A stretch of DNA of 64,000 nucleotides. Origin: Ilyonectria destructans (Eukaryota; Ascomycota; Sordariomycetes; Hypocreales; Nectriaceae). The position numbers were made by a program, and so were the translations under genes. Below are positions 32,137 through 44,349 of the stretch, one piece after another. The DNA lies in assembly GCA_020740775.1 (NCBI GenBank), contig JAHEWK010000018.1, forward strand, positions 1,240,001 through 1,304,000, read 5' to 3'. Positions within the stretch are counted from its first letter, which is position 1. Each line of letters opens with the position of its first letter. The notes below the pieces were generated by a model that did no database searches, was not told where the DNA came from, and saw only the letters and a list, made by a program, of their open reading frames with translations.

Positions 32137-34801
32137 TCAGGTCGCATCAACCTCCATTCTGTCCTCTGTAGGTTTAGCTTCAATTGTCGACTTCTCCTCG
32201 GATTCTGAGTTCTCCACCAATGACACAGTGGGAGGGTCTTTGTGATCCAACACTGTTGGTCCAACTCCGTTCCCGGTTCCTCCTCCCATTCCATTTCCTG
32301 CGCACAGCCGGTACTCGCCATCTGCTTTGGGTTCGATGATGCTCTCATCCAACGCCCATTTTGCGAGAAGTCGGTCAACACCTAACCTCTGACCTTCTCC
32401 CTTTTCCATATGGCGCCCAACGTGCTCAGTCCACTCATCCCATGACGTAGGGCCCTCAAAGACCGTCTGGCAGTCAGCCTTGGGGCATGCTGACCGCTGA
32501 GGGGGGTGACGTCGTTGAACGAGGCAAGACACCTGCATTTCTTTGACGTGGGACTCCCACTCAGTTTGAAGTTTGCTGTCTCCTTTTGCAATCGCCCTCT
32601 TGATCTGGAAAGGAGCATGCATCCGCCGCAGGTGCTGCGTAAACAAGTCTTTTCTGTTGAATTCGTTGCCCTTGCCTTCCGCGGTGCTTTGTGTACAGGC
32701 AGAGCAACGGTAGTACTGCAGACAGAGATGTTGCGAGGCAATGTGCCGCTTCCATTCGTTCTTGGACCCAAACGTACTTGTGCAGCCGGCGAACGAGAAT
32801 GCACAAGGGAACGGCCGAGTGTGAGCAGCAGCGATGTGCTTCCGCAGGGAAGACGAATCCTTGAAAGGGGTATGGCTGCAATGATTGCATCGCGTGTCCT
32901 GTTTCGGGAGTGACCGTCTCGGGGCCTTCGATCTCGAATTCGGTGTCATTTTGAAATCCGTCGATGCCATGGAGTCATCTGCACCAGATTCAGTTGCATC
33001 ATGCGAGTTCGTTTCTTCGGCCCTAACCTCAGGCAAGCCATCGGGTAAGATCGTTCGGGGTCGGTCCACCCCCTTAGGGGTCTCATCGCTTCGGTGGCGA
33101 ACATGGCTGAGGGCCTTCAGTTGCTCTGCTGCTTCCTGCATCTCTGCCGAGTCTTCCACCTCATCCTTTGGTTTGACGTGAATGCTCGCAGCATTGATGG
33201 GTACGAAGGAACTAGTTGTAGGACTAGTCTGGGGGACATAATCGGGTCGATCAACGGGAGTGGGTCCATCTCTCGAGGCAGAGGAGTGGAATGAGTGTTC
33301 ATGGCCATCCCCTTCACGGCGTATGCGTGCAGGAGTTCCTACGGCATGTTCCCTGGCCTCCAAGAGGATGCGGCCGTCCTCCACTTCCTTGGCCGATGGC
33401 TTGATTCCAGAAGAGCCAACCAACCTTTGATACAGGTGGATCATGTTATGCGAGCTGATATATCCCAGGAAGCAGCAGACTTTATCGTGCTGAACCACGT
33501 TCCAAATGGAGTGCGGCATAGAAATGAGGAGCATTGTGGGGGGACCCAAAAACATACCCTCGACAGCAATCTTAGCCCCGAGAGGAGGCGTGTTGTGCAG
33601 CCATTGAGAGAAGAATGACATGTCAGGGCTTGCATCGCCAACAAATGTGGTACAGACGAGGATCCGAGGTTCGTCAAACCTGAGATCAACAACGGATTCG
33701 GGATCGATGAGCTGGTCCTCACGATCCCTCGCACCCTGGCCATCCGCATCCGTGCCATTTTGCAAACCCGTCTGTGTCCGGGCCGGCAACGGCGCGAGAC
33801 TAAGACTCTGGCCCTTTCCGGGTGTGAGAGTGAAAAAGATGGGGTTTTGGGCAGCAGGCGGCGGGTTTCCAGTGGCTCCATTAGTTGTACGGGAAGCCTG
33901 CGCGTGCTGCTGCTTCTGAGATAATACCTCCTCATGCAGTCTCTGGGCGCTGAAAGGTCTCCCAGAGCCAAGTTTATGCAACGCTTCCACCATGTTAGAT
34001 GTGAAGGAACGTTCTGAGCTATCTGGTTGGTTGCGATCCGGGGAACAGGCAGCAATGGCTTGTTTTACTCCATGGCTGCCAGCTGTAGGGGGATCTGGTA
34101 CTGAGCATGTATCAAGCAGTAAGAGGATGTCTGATTGAGCATCCTCGAACAGGCAGCGAACACCGTCCCACTTTAGCTTTGCAGCGTCTTCCCGAGCATT
34201 GCTATGAAGGTGGTCAGACACGAGAGTCGGATCTGGTCAAATAACAGCCTACTCACCACGCCCAGAAGAGCTGGCCATCGGGACCTGCGTATCCGTGACC
34301 AGCATAGTAAATAATGAGGAGGTGATTGGCTCTGGCATGTTCAAGAAATGAGGCCATCTGAACGCCCAGTTTGATACTGGGATTAGGGACCGTTGGAATA
34401 TGCCATCGTTCGGTACGGAAGTTGTACTGTTTCTGAAAGACCTGTTCTAATGCAACGAGATCCTCGTCAACCGAGTCGTCTTCTTCCCACCTCAACAACA
34501 GAACGGAGACATCAGTGTATGGTGGGCGCTCCGTCTGGCGCTGGATGAGCATAGCAGCATCTTGGAGGTGGCGGGCAAAGGACTCAAAGTCATGACGTTC
34601 GGTAATGGGAGCTTCTTGCACGGGGTAGTGCTGCTGAGGCTGTTGAACAAGCTCAAGTTAGCACAAAAGGTGACTGGACATTCGGGGTGGTTCGAGGGCG
34701 GAGGGGCTGACCGATTCGTGGGGGTACGGGGCAGGCTGAGGCTTAGGAGTTGTAGCATTGACCTTGGGGGCCAGCTTCCGCTTTTTGCTGGAGGGTTCCA
34801 T
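32137..34801 (-). CDS. Caspase-like (peptidase C14) domain fused to C2H2 zinc fingers
   Basis: Exons 34801-34712, 34639-34257 and 34201-32137 give 845 residues. The start MEPSSKKRKLAPK holds a likely nuclear signal. Residues ~40-235 form a caspase-like domain with both catalytic positions: His145 in LIIYYAGHGY and Cys190 in ILLLLDTCSV, followed by QAIAACSP and ERSFTSNMVEAL as in other fungal caspase-like domains. The middle (~330-430) is a conserved-looking globular stretch (RILVCTTFVGDASPDMSFF). Residues 596-754 carry four C2H2-type fingers (CNHC...H, CAFSFAGC...H, CSAC...H, CPKADC...H). The intron at 34256/34202 sits between the His and Cys segments and must be spliced out for a complete protease domain. 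The combination suggests a nuclear protein whose protease module could be active. Targets are unknown. Confidence 0.85.
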
Positions 34802-36020
34802 GGACGAGAGGCGGTGGTCGACGGTTCGGAGGAGGGAATGTCGTGGCTATTGATAGGCGACCATTGATTGGTGGGCGGGTAAAACAGCGGGTGGACGATG
34901 GCCAGGAGCAGGCGATGGAGGAGAGGGGCCAAGATTGATGGAGATCAGGGCTCGAGGCTGAACACTGGCAGTAGGAGAGTCGAGGGCGCGTGAACGAAGT
35001 GCCGAGAGGCTGAGAAGAAGAGGTGGAGAGGGGGCAAGGCCACACCACAAACTGGGAGCGAGATTGACCGATAGACTGAAGAGATTCCGGGAGATACCGA
35101 GGGACACTGGGAGGGGGGAGGGAAAGAGACGGGGGTTTACAAGAGGAAACAAAATAGGGACAGGAGGCCAAGAAGGAAGGCAGAGAACGGAGAGGGGCCT
35201 AAGAGAGTGAGCAAGAGAGGAGGAAGCGGGTGAGAGGGAGTGAAGACCGAGACCCGTGAGAGCGAGAGAGAAGAGAAGAGGGAATAAGGCTGGCGTAGGC
35301 TGGAATTGGGGGATCGAGGCTCGCGCAAGGCTGTCGTGTCTCTGGAGCCCAATGTGGAAATGTGGGGGAGTATTGGCCTATGATTGGCTGGTAGGCGAAG
35401 CGCAAAGGACCCGCGGGCAGTGAAGCGATGGGGCTTTTTGCGTCGACGGGACAAACGGGGTGGGGACAGGGAGAAGGCAGGAGCGACCCAGCAGCACCCG
35501 ACAGGGCCAGCAGCAGGCGGGAGAGGGCAAAGCAAGCCAAGAGAGGGGCGGGCTCCGCCTTCCCGTCAGCCTCTCACCTCTGCCCTCTCACCTCACACAT
35601 GCTCTCACACACTCACTCACACCACGGAGCTCCCACTGTACAAGCAACCCGGCTGCGTACGCAAGCTGGCCCGCACCCACTGACTGCCACAAACCCGGGC
35701 ATGCCGTTTCTCCTGGTGTTTTGTACGTCAGCCCAGGAACAAGACAATTTCATCCTCCAAAGGCCAAGGATCACTCTTGACAAGGTTTGCAAGGGCGGGC
35801 GGCGGGCACCGGACAGCGCGCAGAGTGACAGATGACAGATACGGCGCAGAGAGAGGGGAACAACGTGGGAAAACGCGCTTGATTGAGCATGTACGGTCTG
35901 CGGGGAGAAGGCGGAAAGACAACCCAGCAGGCCTATAACGGGGGTTCAGCGGGCCAGCCAAGCAGAGAAGCAGGAATTACCTGCAGCATCTCCAGTCTCC
36001 AGACCTACCTTACACCACAC

Positions 36021-36092
36021 ACAGTCCACAGAGTCCACAGAGTCCATACAGTCCATACAGTCCACACAGTCTACACAGTCCACACAGTCCGC
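36021..36092. repeat. 9-base tandem array (ACAGTCCAC x8)
   Basis: Eight consecutive 9-base units vary at three positions (ACAGTCCAC, AGAGTCCAC, ACAGTCCAT and ACAGTCTAC forms). It lies in the gene-free region. An open frame through it would read as Thr-Val-His repeats, but nothing supports translation. Confidence 0.85.
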
Positions 36093-39000
36093 ACTACTCC
36101 ATTATACTCGCAGCCTCCTCCGCTCGGCCTACACTGCTGCACTCAACACACTACAAACCATCTACCTCCACGCTACACGATACTGCAGACACGCGGCCGG
36201 CTGATTCTGGTGCATCTGCAGCCAATGGCGCGTTGTTTACACCCGTCCCCCTCACTCTATTTCCCTCTTCCGCTAATTATTTTTTGCATGTGTGTGCAGC
36301 TCCCACTGCACCCCGTATATGGTCTACCCTCCTTCAACATTCAAGATTAACAACCCCATCCCCAAAGTCCCAACAGCTCCATTGACTTGCTCTTCTCATC
36401 TGTGCGTTGCACAGCTGAGCCACATGCCCTACCTAACCGGTCTCATCTGGCACCTGACTGAGACCCGCCTCCCAACACCAATGTCAGCAAGCAGAGACCT
36501 GCCTGCCTGTATGACTTTACCACTCCAGCTAGCACCTCCCCACCCTAGCTACCCGACGATGCGGCCGCGGCCTCCGTCGAGTGGAGTAATGGCGCACCCT
36601 CCCCTCTTCCACCCCGGCCGGCGACTGTCAATGGTGGGCGACCAGAAGTGTCCGAGTATCGGTGCATGATTTGCGGACGAAGCGGACGGAGTGGCCAAGA
36701 GACAATCTCGGAATGGGCAGTGAGAGGTCGCCCGGAGGACAACAGAGAGGGCCGCGAGTGGATGAGACGGCCGAGAGGGCTACGCTACAGTAGCACCGGC
36801 AGCAAGAGGCACAGCTCGCATCGTCATGATAGGCTCAGCCCCCTCCCAAGTCCCAGCCGGGTCCAGCAGGAACGCAGCCCAGCAGCCCAGTCCAGCAGCC
36901 CAGTCCAGCCTGGCTGCCGCCCAGTTCGATACCGGCAGTCGTGGACATGCCATTGTCCAGCACATCATCCATCCACACACCCATTCATCCATGCCGAAGA
37001 CAGGGCTGTCTCGTTGTCTCGCCCGTTCACTGATGCTTCACCGCCGAGCCGACGAGACGGCCAAGGCGACACAGGGTCGGTGACCTCCTCTCCAAGTTCC
37101 CCGAGGTAAGTCGGAGTTTGTCTTACTTGAGCATTGGTGGGTATTGGAAAAAGGCAGGTTCCCAAGGTCCATGTCCATCAAAATACCGGCCACCATAGAC
37201 TGCAACCATGGAAAGGTGAAATTCAGCCGGGTGATGAGATGAGGCCGTGCTTTCGTCCCGTTGGCCGTTGTGATGGCTGCATATGTGAGGTTGCTGTTTG
37301 TTATGATCCGAAGTGGGGTGCTTCGTACATATTCGTACATGCCAGGCCGGGTTTGCTTTGTCCTTTTGGCCGCCTCAGTCTGAGGAGCCAACCTCAACTC
37401 ACTCGCCATCACCGTAGACGAATACTCGACTTCGTACCCCCACATTGGCGCACTGATTAACACGACAAGACAAGCAAGGGCCGCCATGGCCTGTCTGTCT
37501 CTCGTGCGTACTGTCTAGGGAATTGTGAGGGTAGACTGTCAACTCAATTCCAATTCGGAGCTGCGTCGTCAGCCATTGAGGCAGGGTTTCAGGTTGCATG
37601 GTGCTCCTGGGATAATGGGTGTTGGAGGACGGGTGATGGGATCAAAGATGGATGTCCCAACGCAAGATCCCTTCCCCTCCTCTCCCTCGACGGAAACCCC
37701 TCTTCCGCACTTTGTTCGTCCCCAACATTGTTGTGTTGTCAAGCCGAATGGGTGCAAGCCGAATTGTCCGCCTGGTGCCACAGGGCAGATGATTCGACAG
37801 CTTCATGGTGCCGTCTTGCGCAGTGGCTTCTTTCTGAGTAGGCTGCATTTTCAGCAGCAGGGCTGTGGAACTTGATTGGACTCGAGGTCTCAGTTAGTGC
37901 TGGCTGTTCGAGTCTAGAGTCTTGGAGTCTGATGTTTGGAAGTTTGGGCGTGCATGCATCTGTCGGCCCTGCAGCTTCTGCCGAGTTGATGTGACTGGTT
38001 TCATGCCTTTTTGGTGTGAGGCCACACACCCACCACGGTGTGAGCGGGCATGGATAGGCATGGGAAGCACATGGGTTATCAGCCTCGTCTGCAATTCTTA
38101 TTAGTGCTAAGAGCGAGGTAGCCTCGACGACGTTGCAATCACATCACAGCAGAGGTGTAGAGGAGACAGAGGTGCATTGGGAAACCCGACCAGTCACCCA
38201 ATGCCCAATTTACTTTAAAGCTGCGTCTCCGAAGTGTCTAATTGGTTCGTTGCATTCGCCGAATTCCCTCCACCTTTTCTTCCACATGTATTCATACACG
38301 GCTTGCCGCTGTGTGTCTCGTGTGGTGGGCTCCCTCTTAGTGGTCCGGCTCGCCAACCATTCAAGATAGTGTGCATCGCTTCTAAAAAGGGATGCAAATC
38401 TGTTCTGTTTATAGCGGCCTGAAACAGACATATGCCTGCTTTGATGCCGTATCCGCACGGCACCCCAGGAATGTCCGGGCTTTAGATGGCTGTTAGTGGT
38501 GGATTGGAGCGACGGACTGGGAGAGGGAGGGACATGAGAGCTGAAGATGACGACGAGAGAAGGCTCGAGTGTGGCGAGGCACAGCCACTCCGTCTCCACA
38601 ACTCAACCGTCGAATTGAACCTTGGCAGCAGTGCACACAAACACAGCCCAAGGTCGACGGCAAATTACCAATCGCAAACCAATTACTTTGCTCATACTTG
38701 GCGAGTCACAGTCTCAGTAAATTCCTAGGTACATACTGTAGAACTCACGATTACACAGTAGGTACCAGTTTGTATGATACTAAGTGCAGGATCTTGGCTT
38801 GGCGGACGCAGCCTTGGATCACCCGGCAGCTGGCCACCAGTCAAACCAACAGAATCAACGGAAACAGCGGAAACGACTGGAACCAGAATGGTCACCAGGC
38901 TCGAGTGGGCTTACCCACCCCTTGGAAGCACCCTGGAAGCACCCTGGAACGATCGATCCGGATTCTCGTCCCCATGCGACGGCCCCGGCGGAGGCTGAGA

Positions 39001-39099
39001 CTTCACTGGCTGGCGGAAGGAAGACGGGCACAGCATATGTTGTAACCGAGACCGAGACGAAGCGAGGAGGCGAGGAGGCGAGGCGGAAGGAAGAGGCGA

Positions 39100-39131
39100 A
39101 GTCCAGCAAAGACCAAGTCCAGCAAAGACCA
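39100..39131. repeat. Tandem 16-base duplication
   Basis: AGTCCAGCAAAGACCA occurs twice, back to back, with no mismatch, about 1 kb upstream of the patatin-like gene, next to a GCGAGGAG-rich stretch. Confidence 0.85.
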
Positions 39132-40156
39132 AGAGCCCCTTCGTCTACGCAACAAAGTCCGCTGGGATTATAATAAAAGACCTCCCACTTTAAACCCGAG
39201 AGCCAAGACCGAGGGCCGCTACACAGCCACTCCCACCTCGTAGTGACTGGTTCCACCAAGCAATGACGAAGGTTTAGATGGCAGCCTGGCAGAAGTACCT
39301 CAGTACCAACGGTACTTTTCGTACTCCGTCGCACGTAGAATAGTCGAGGTTCCAGGCTTTCATATCCCGTCGCGTTTACCATAAAGAAGTCGATGTGGAT
39401 TCCGCCTTGCAAGTTGCCCATCTCTCAACCTTGAACTGCATGCATAGGATTACCAACAGGCAGGGCATCCGGGCACCTCCCGTGGCGCCCGGCGTCTCTA
39501 GCTTGCTGCTGTTCTTCGCACCCTGTCTCCCGCCAGTTCGTCCCCGCCGCAGTGCCGTAGCAGCATGGCCTTCTGCCCTGTTAATGGGCGTGCGGCCACT
39601 GGAAGCTGTCCACCGATCCCTGGAATTGACGAACCGACCCCGCTGAAAGAAGCGGGAGGTCAAGCGCTCGGGCTGCCCGCTCGTGCCGGGTTCTTGCGTG
39701 CTTGCGCCTGTTGCGTCACACTGACAGGGCCTCAGCGCTGTGAGCACCGGGCAGCCTGCCCTACTCAGCGGCCCTAAGCTGTAAGCGGGTACCGTTACGT
39801 AGGTTGGTACTTCGCGCCGTCCCGCCATCTTTCCAAGATCCATGCTGCCCAACGCCGATTTTGCTGCGCTGCATGTCAACCTGTAACCTGTGACCAACAA
39901 GCATCCAGCTACCAGCAGTCAGCTCGTACCTATTACCTGACAGGACGCTTTCTTTTTTTTTACCCCGTCATACCTACATACATACATCCTTCTCCATCGC
40001 ATTGCAACGACGGATTGCGACCCTGCATTTCACTCCTCAACAACCCACCCAGCGACTCGAATCCGACCGTCGCTGCTCCAGTAACACGCAACATCTTCAA
40101 TCACAAGTCAAACACATTCCAGCAGGGCGAATCCAGCCCAGACATACCCCGCGCCC

Positions 40157-42160
40157 ATGGACTCTTATGGAGTCAGGAGGAAGGACACCACAAAGGGGCC
40201 GCCCCTCCGTGTCCTGTCGCTAGGTAAGCGCCCGCTCACTTTATTGCGAGCCTCGAAAGGTCGGCTGAAGCCCTCGCTAACTTGCCCTGACAGATGGAGG
40301 AGGTGTCCGCGGCTACTCCATCTTCATCATCATCCAGGAGTTGATGCACCGAACCTTTGTCGAGACCGAAGGCCGCGCTCCCCGCCGACACGAGATCCCC
40401 AAGCCATGCGAACACTTCGACCTCATCGTGGGCACCGGCACCGGCGGTCTGATCGCCCTCATGCTTGGTCGCCTGCGCCTGGACATCGAAACTTGCAAGG
40501 AGCTCTACGTCCGCCTCACCCGCATGGTGTTTGAGACGGACAAGACCATCGCCGGTATTCCCTACCGATCCACCCTGTTTAAGGCCAGCAAGCTTGAGGA
40601 GGCCATCAAGCAGTGTGTCCAGGAGCACACTGCCAACGACAAGGAGGGCAACGACGGGTCCGAGCCTGATCTCTTCAGCCCTCTCAACCCCGCCCTCTAT
40701 TCGAGCGCCGCGCCAAGGCGCCATGCCAGCAACGCCAGCGTCGTAAGCTTCAGCGCTCGTAGCCCTGCCGCCCAAATGTCCCGCCCGTCCATGAGCTCGA
40801 GGTATGGCGACCCCAACGCCAGGTTGTACGACTCCCGAGAGAACCGCACCAAGACGTAAGTTTCCAGCCATACCAGCCCAGACTGCCCTAAATTGTAGAT
40901 GGTGTTACTAACGATCGCATCAGCGCTGTCACTGCTGTGTACAAGGGATCTCCTCGAGGCTCGCCGCCCGCCGTTCTCCGATCCTACGATTCCCGACGCG
41001 AGCCACCCCCCGAATTCGACTGCAAGATCTGGCAGGCCGGTCGCGCAACCTGCGCGATTGGCCTTGCTTTCAAGCCCATTCAGATCGGTCAATCGGTCTT
41101 CCATGACGATGGTGTCGGCACTTTCAACCCCAGTCCCGAAGCCTTGGACGAGGCCGTGGTGAATGAGTGGCCGGGACGGGAAGTAGGCGTTTTCGTCAGT
41201 ATCGGTACCGGACGACGCCCTAGAGGCAGCGATGCGAACTCGCAGATGTGGTATGAAGGATTTCTCGGCGACTTCGCCGAGGCGCGACGGAGGCTGATCT
41301 CCAAGATCGAGGGGTGCGAGAAGATTCACGAGTACATGGTCCGGGAACATCTTTCGAAGCGTGGAGTCAACGTCGAGAACTACTACCGCCTAAACGTCGA
41401 GATTGGTGTGGGCGAATTCGGCATGAACGAGTGGAATCGTCTGGGAGATATCAGCACGGGAACTCGGCGATACATGGCCAAAGATGCCGAGCAGAAGATG
41501 ATCCGAGGCGTCACGACCAAGCTGGCCAAGATCTATCGAGCCAAGATGCGCTTCGAGCGAGCAGCCCGAGGAGTCCCTGAACTGGTCAAGTCAACCTCAA
41601 CCACCTTTGAGTCTCCGCTCGCAGTTGAGCTCCCCGGTGACTTCCCGATGGCGGTGCCGCTGCCACACAGTCCACCCAGCCGGTCGTCGTTCGAGTCTGG
41701 ATCGGATAGTCTCCATATCCACAATGGCTATGCCTCTCCTCGCAGCTCCAATGAGCGCATCCGTCCCAGCACAGGGAACTCGGGGGGTTCACCTCCTCCG
41801 GGCCAACGACCAAGGCCATCGGCGCCAAGTGCAAGCGCCCCGACACTCCAACACAATGACCCGGATCACCTCACGGTGTCAGCTCCCACCCCATCACAGT
41901 ACTGGGACGGTTCCGGGTCTGACTTGATATCCATCACGAGCCCAGATGAGCAGCCGCGGCCGTCCTCATCATCGAAGCAGGCAGGTCCACCTCCGACACG
42001 AATCGAGCCACCGCCGCTCCCACCCAAGACACCGCTCCCCGAGAGCCAGCAGGGAGGCAGACGGCCACCACCCGCCATCACGCCTCCGTATCCTCTGGAC
42101 GACGAGGAGCCGCCGCCAGTAAACATGGCCCGAAAGCCTGATTACCGAGGCAGGAAATGA
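40157..42160 (+). CDS. Patatin-like phospholipase-family protein lacking the nucleophile serine
   Basis: Exons 40157-40223, 40294-40855 and 40924-42160 give 621 residues. The patatin oxyanion motif is perfect (DGGGVRGYS, residues 23-31). The nucleophile elbow, normally GxSxG, reads GTGTG here (69-73) in FDLIVGTGTGGLIALMLGRL, so position 71 is Gly. The Asp of the dyad is in place (HDDGVGTFNP, Asp272). The bases are GGC ACC GGC ACC GGC, so this is not an ambiguity of reading. The patatin fold runs to about residue 420. The last ~200 residues are Ser/Pro-rich, with polyproline motifs (PPPLPPKTPLP) that could bind SH3 domains. By sequence it should be a weak or inactive lipase, perhaps a lipid-binding or scaffold protein. 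Whether this Gly is common to fungal orthologues needs an alignment. Confidence 0.85.
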
Positions 42161-44349
42161 ACAAGGTCATAAAAATGTAGAAGGGCATTAGGGAATAGGG
42201 GGAGTGGGTTTTATGTTTCACGATTTGATTCCCCGTCGCTATGACAGTTCCAAGCTGGGGATGATGTTCCGGTGCCAGCTCACCCGTCCCGGGAAAGGGA
42301 CCCGGGATGTCTGAAGGCAGGAATGGCGTTGGGGATATTTCTTTTTGGGTTGATGATTGTTTGTTTCCTATGTTTGTTCTAACATATCTAGATACCACCG
42401 GGGAAGGGATACACGGTCCACAATTTGGTTTTGTTTTTTTTATCAGTTGGAGGACGCTGGAGGAGAAGAGCGAGTATGTGGACATGTAAGGGATTCTTAC
42501 TAGAACTTAGGTACACTGAGCTGAACCAAACTGAATGGAAAGGATGCTTGAATGACTCGCACAAGAGGGGCCCAAAACGATGGGTGAAAGCAATGACCAT
42601 CTCTAGAGTGAAGTGGAATACAAGAGAGCGATGCGATTGGGATGGCAGTGATGGTGAGGTGTTGCGACAAAGAAGTGGAATGAGAGTGACGCAAACAAGG
42701 CAGCCAATCAAGCGAACGAGGCGGCCTCGCATTGAGATTGCAGTTGACCGATAATGGATGGGGCAAAGGATGGGGCGGGGCTCTGGAAGCCTGGAAGGCT
42801 CTAGGGGACCCGGTTTCTGTCACTAGCAACACACGTGTGAAGGATGTGGTGCATACGTACGGATAGGTAGTCTGGTATTAGCCCATTGGTATGGGCAGAG
42901 TCGAGTCAAGTGAATGGCCGCATCCGGGGTAGGCGCGCAAGGACCACGAGGCTTCACATTAGATGCCCCAGCTTCTTGAGCTGTCTGGTGAGGGTATGGA
43001 TTGGTAAGTGGCCGAGTGTCCCATAAAGAGTCCATAGTGTGCCAGCTGGACGAATAGAGATGAATCAAGACGATCAGATGAGGTGCGCTAGTCAGGGACA
43101 GCGCCAGTGTCAGTGTCGTCAGTGTCAGTTGAATGCCAGCGTCAATGCCATGCAAATGCTAATGCAGATACGATGCCGATCCATCGTGCACTCGGCAACC
43201 GACAGCGATGTGGCTCCACGCCTGCTTTCTGCCCTGAATCTCGCTACGGCTCGACGGATACTACGTAACTCATTAGCACGGTAGCATTATCTCATTCTGT
43301 TTCCGGGGCCCTTTGGAGAGCGCCGGGAGGTGTGGCGAGTGGTTCGACAAAGGCCCTGTGGCGGGCGATCCTCGGACGTTGAGCAATTGCCATCAATAAT
43401 GGTTATCTTCCCAATTCTCCCCTTCAACTCGCTAACTCTCCCGCGATGTGATAGCGGGTTTGTCAGAGCTGACGGTGTTAGTGTGAAATCGCGGATGATT
43501 CCGTCAACAACGTGCTCGCCTCTCCACGTACGGAAGCTATGGGCTATACGAGTAATACTAAGATCTTCATCCGAGGATCCCGTGCCGCAAACACGGCAGC
43601 GGAAGGCCCGTGGGAAGGTTATCCCATCTTACATAGCGCAGGGGACCGGCCTGGGGAGGGCCTGGGTTACAGGGGGCAACAGTGTTGCAGTGGAGGTCAA
43701 CAGTGGCTACAGAGGGTGGCCCGTACCTCAGGGCAGACTCCGTGAGCACGGCTTGTGGCTGCACTGGAGGCTACAGTAGGCTGACGCCAGGCACTAATTC
43801 GTGCCGACAGGCCAACAGGGGACGGAGAGACCCGCTCGCCGACAGAATCGCGCTCTAGCATGCGGGTGAAGAAAGACATGGCTGTTGCTAAGACCTGGGA
43901 CGTCGCAACTTCCTACCAATAATAGGGGGAGATATTGGCGCAAATTAGAAACGATCAACGTCGAAAACACGCCCGCCGGTCTCAAACGGCCATGACTTCT
44001 CTGACTGTAAACTAACAACGTGCTATCTTCACTCGACCGGATGTGAGAGGGGTGGTCAGCCATGTACAGATTTCTTCTCACACTGGGACGGGGGTCCACT
44101 ATGACATCCGCTGGGGCTAGCCTGGGGCCGGGGGGCGGGTGTGTGTGTCCACCATCTGTTAGCGCAAGGGTTGTCGGGGCGGGTTGATGCCCCCGAGTCC
44201 GGTCTCTGGGATATGGGTTCCGGGGTTCAAGGACTTAGCTGACAGGAAAAGGTGCACACACTTGGCCGCTCTCTTTGAGACCCAAAGGTTGGGAGTGGAT
44301 AGAGCTGATGGATCGATCGTGGTTGAAACGGGCATGTGAGCGGCCGAGA

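Larger units (their letters stand above)
34802..40156. other. 5.4-kb divergent gene-free region
   Basis: This is the longest gene-free stretch in the window, between the 5' ends of the caspase-like (-) and patatin-like (+) genes. Purine-rich G/A tracts dominate 34900-35300. A 9-base tandem array sits at 36021-36092 and a 16-base exact tandem duplication at 39100-39131. Open frames such as the minus-strand one at 37038-37487 begin with a hydrophobic run but have no other support. I call no gene. Confidence 0.5.

Noticed and set aside
36021..36092. CRISPR-like array
   Set aside because: The units are contiguous 9-mers without spacers in a eukaryotic genome. It is a minisatellite.
37038..37487. 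Minus-strand frame starting with a signal-peptide-like run
   Set aside because: The only support is the hydrophobic start, and the rest lacks cysteine pattern or family resemblance.
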